Shown here: in pieces, positions 23,216-23,477 of the stretch
Layout: the number at the start of each line of letters is the position of its first letter
Position numbering within the stretch: the stretch's first letter is position 1
Notes under the pieces: model-generated
The model's database searches: none
What the model saw: the letters and a program-made list of their open reading frames with translations, nothing else
What the model was told of the DNA's origin: nothing
DNA from: an uncultured bacterium
Lineage (GTDB): Bacteria; Cyanobacteriota; Vampirovibrionia; Gastranaerophilales; Gastranaerophilaceae
Reading direction: 5' to 3'
DNA: 23,477 nucleotides
Assembly (NCBI GenBank): GCA_947365485.1
Contig: CANAXK010000003.1
Span: 1 to 23,477 of the forward strand
Program-made: the position numbers and the translations under genes

Positions 23216-23292
23216 TAAAAAGCATACTATTGTTTCAAAGATTTACAAAATTGTTACAAAGAGATAAATATACTTTATGTTAAAATTTATCC

Positions 23293-23477
23293 ATGGCAAA
23301 TTGTGAAAGTTTTTCTCCAAGCATTGATGACACGTCAAGAATATTAATACTGGGTTCCATGCCTGGTATAAAGTCTCTGTGCGAGCAGCAGTACTATGCG
23401 AACCCTCAGAACAGGTTCTGGAGGCTAATGGGTAAATTTTGCGGTTGTGATTTAGTCGGTTTAGATTATGATGAAAG
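23293..23477 (+). CDS. DNA-deoxyinosine glycosylase (hypoxanthine-DNA glycosylase), partial
   Basis: The first 61 codons of a gene that leaves the window. ILILGSMPGIKSLCEQQYYA (17-36) followed by NPQNRFWRLMG matches the N-terminal motifs of the uracil-DNA-glycosylase superfamily branch that removes hypoxanthine (deaminated adenine) from DNA. The GSMPG loop is the first catalytic motif and NPQNRFW is diagnostic. The ATG at 23293 has no strong ribosome site. The 148-base gap before the flagellin start is AT-rich and must hold both divergent promoters. Confidence 0.85.
   Translation, partial: MANCESFSPSIDDTSRILILGSMPGIKSLCEQQYYANPQNRFWRLMGKFCGCDLVGLDYDE

Noticed and set aside
23145..23292. A sigma28 flagellar promoter before the giant flagellin
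   Set aside because: No TAAA...GCCGATAA-like sequence is present; only a weak sigma70-like element can be drawn.

Overview
The window is a bacterial chromosome segment of moderate GC, with strong Shine-Dalgarno sites and tightly overlapped genes. Three things stand out: a complete 11-gene complex I operon with no NADH-input genes, one enormous flagellin with an RTX-like interior, and two compact candidate toxin-antitoxin loci. The 11-subunit complex I together with flagellation and this composition would fit a non-photosynthetic relative of cyanobacteria (Melainabacteria/Vampirovibrionia). No marker gene is present, so this assignment is tentative.

Left part (1-5087, mostly minus strand): a secreted alpha/beta-hydrolase-like protein runs off the left edge. 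Next comes a small, apparently frameshifted ORF behind a good promoter. A two-gene unit follows: a 51-aa protein overlapping by one base a 193-aa protein with ADP-ribosyltransferase-like motifs. It has its own consensus promoter and a palindrome over the ribosome binding site, and looks like an uncharacterised toxin-antitoxin pair. A coupled four-gene operon follows: a C-GCAxxG-C-C cysteine protein, the CrcB fluoride channel, a methionyl-tRNA formyltransferase-family enzyme and an endonuclease IV-family enzyme. Between this operon and nuoN is a 24-codon hydrophobic peptide gene on the plus strand with a perfect ribosome binding site, a long hairpin at its 3' end and a near-consensus promoter firing antisense into it. 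That is the layout of a type I toxin-antitoxin locus.

Middle (5088-14606, minus strand): nuoA-B-C-D-H-I-J-K-L-M-N, nearly all overlapping. nuoD and nuoH overlap by one base exactly where nuoEFG usually lie, so the complex probably takes electrons from something other than NADH, ferredoxin being the obvious candidate. The only real gap, nuoM-nuoN, holds a REP-like inverted repeat.

Right part (14607-23477): a secreted TPR protein (plus strand) converges on a 2595-aa flagellin (minus strand) with 13 bases between their stops. The flagellin keeps both conserved polymerisation ends but carries about 2,300 residues of beta-roll repeats between them, punctuated by six copies of a separate ~70-residue cassette. 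At the right edge a DNA-deoxyinosine glycosylase gene begins on the plus strand.
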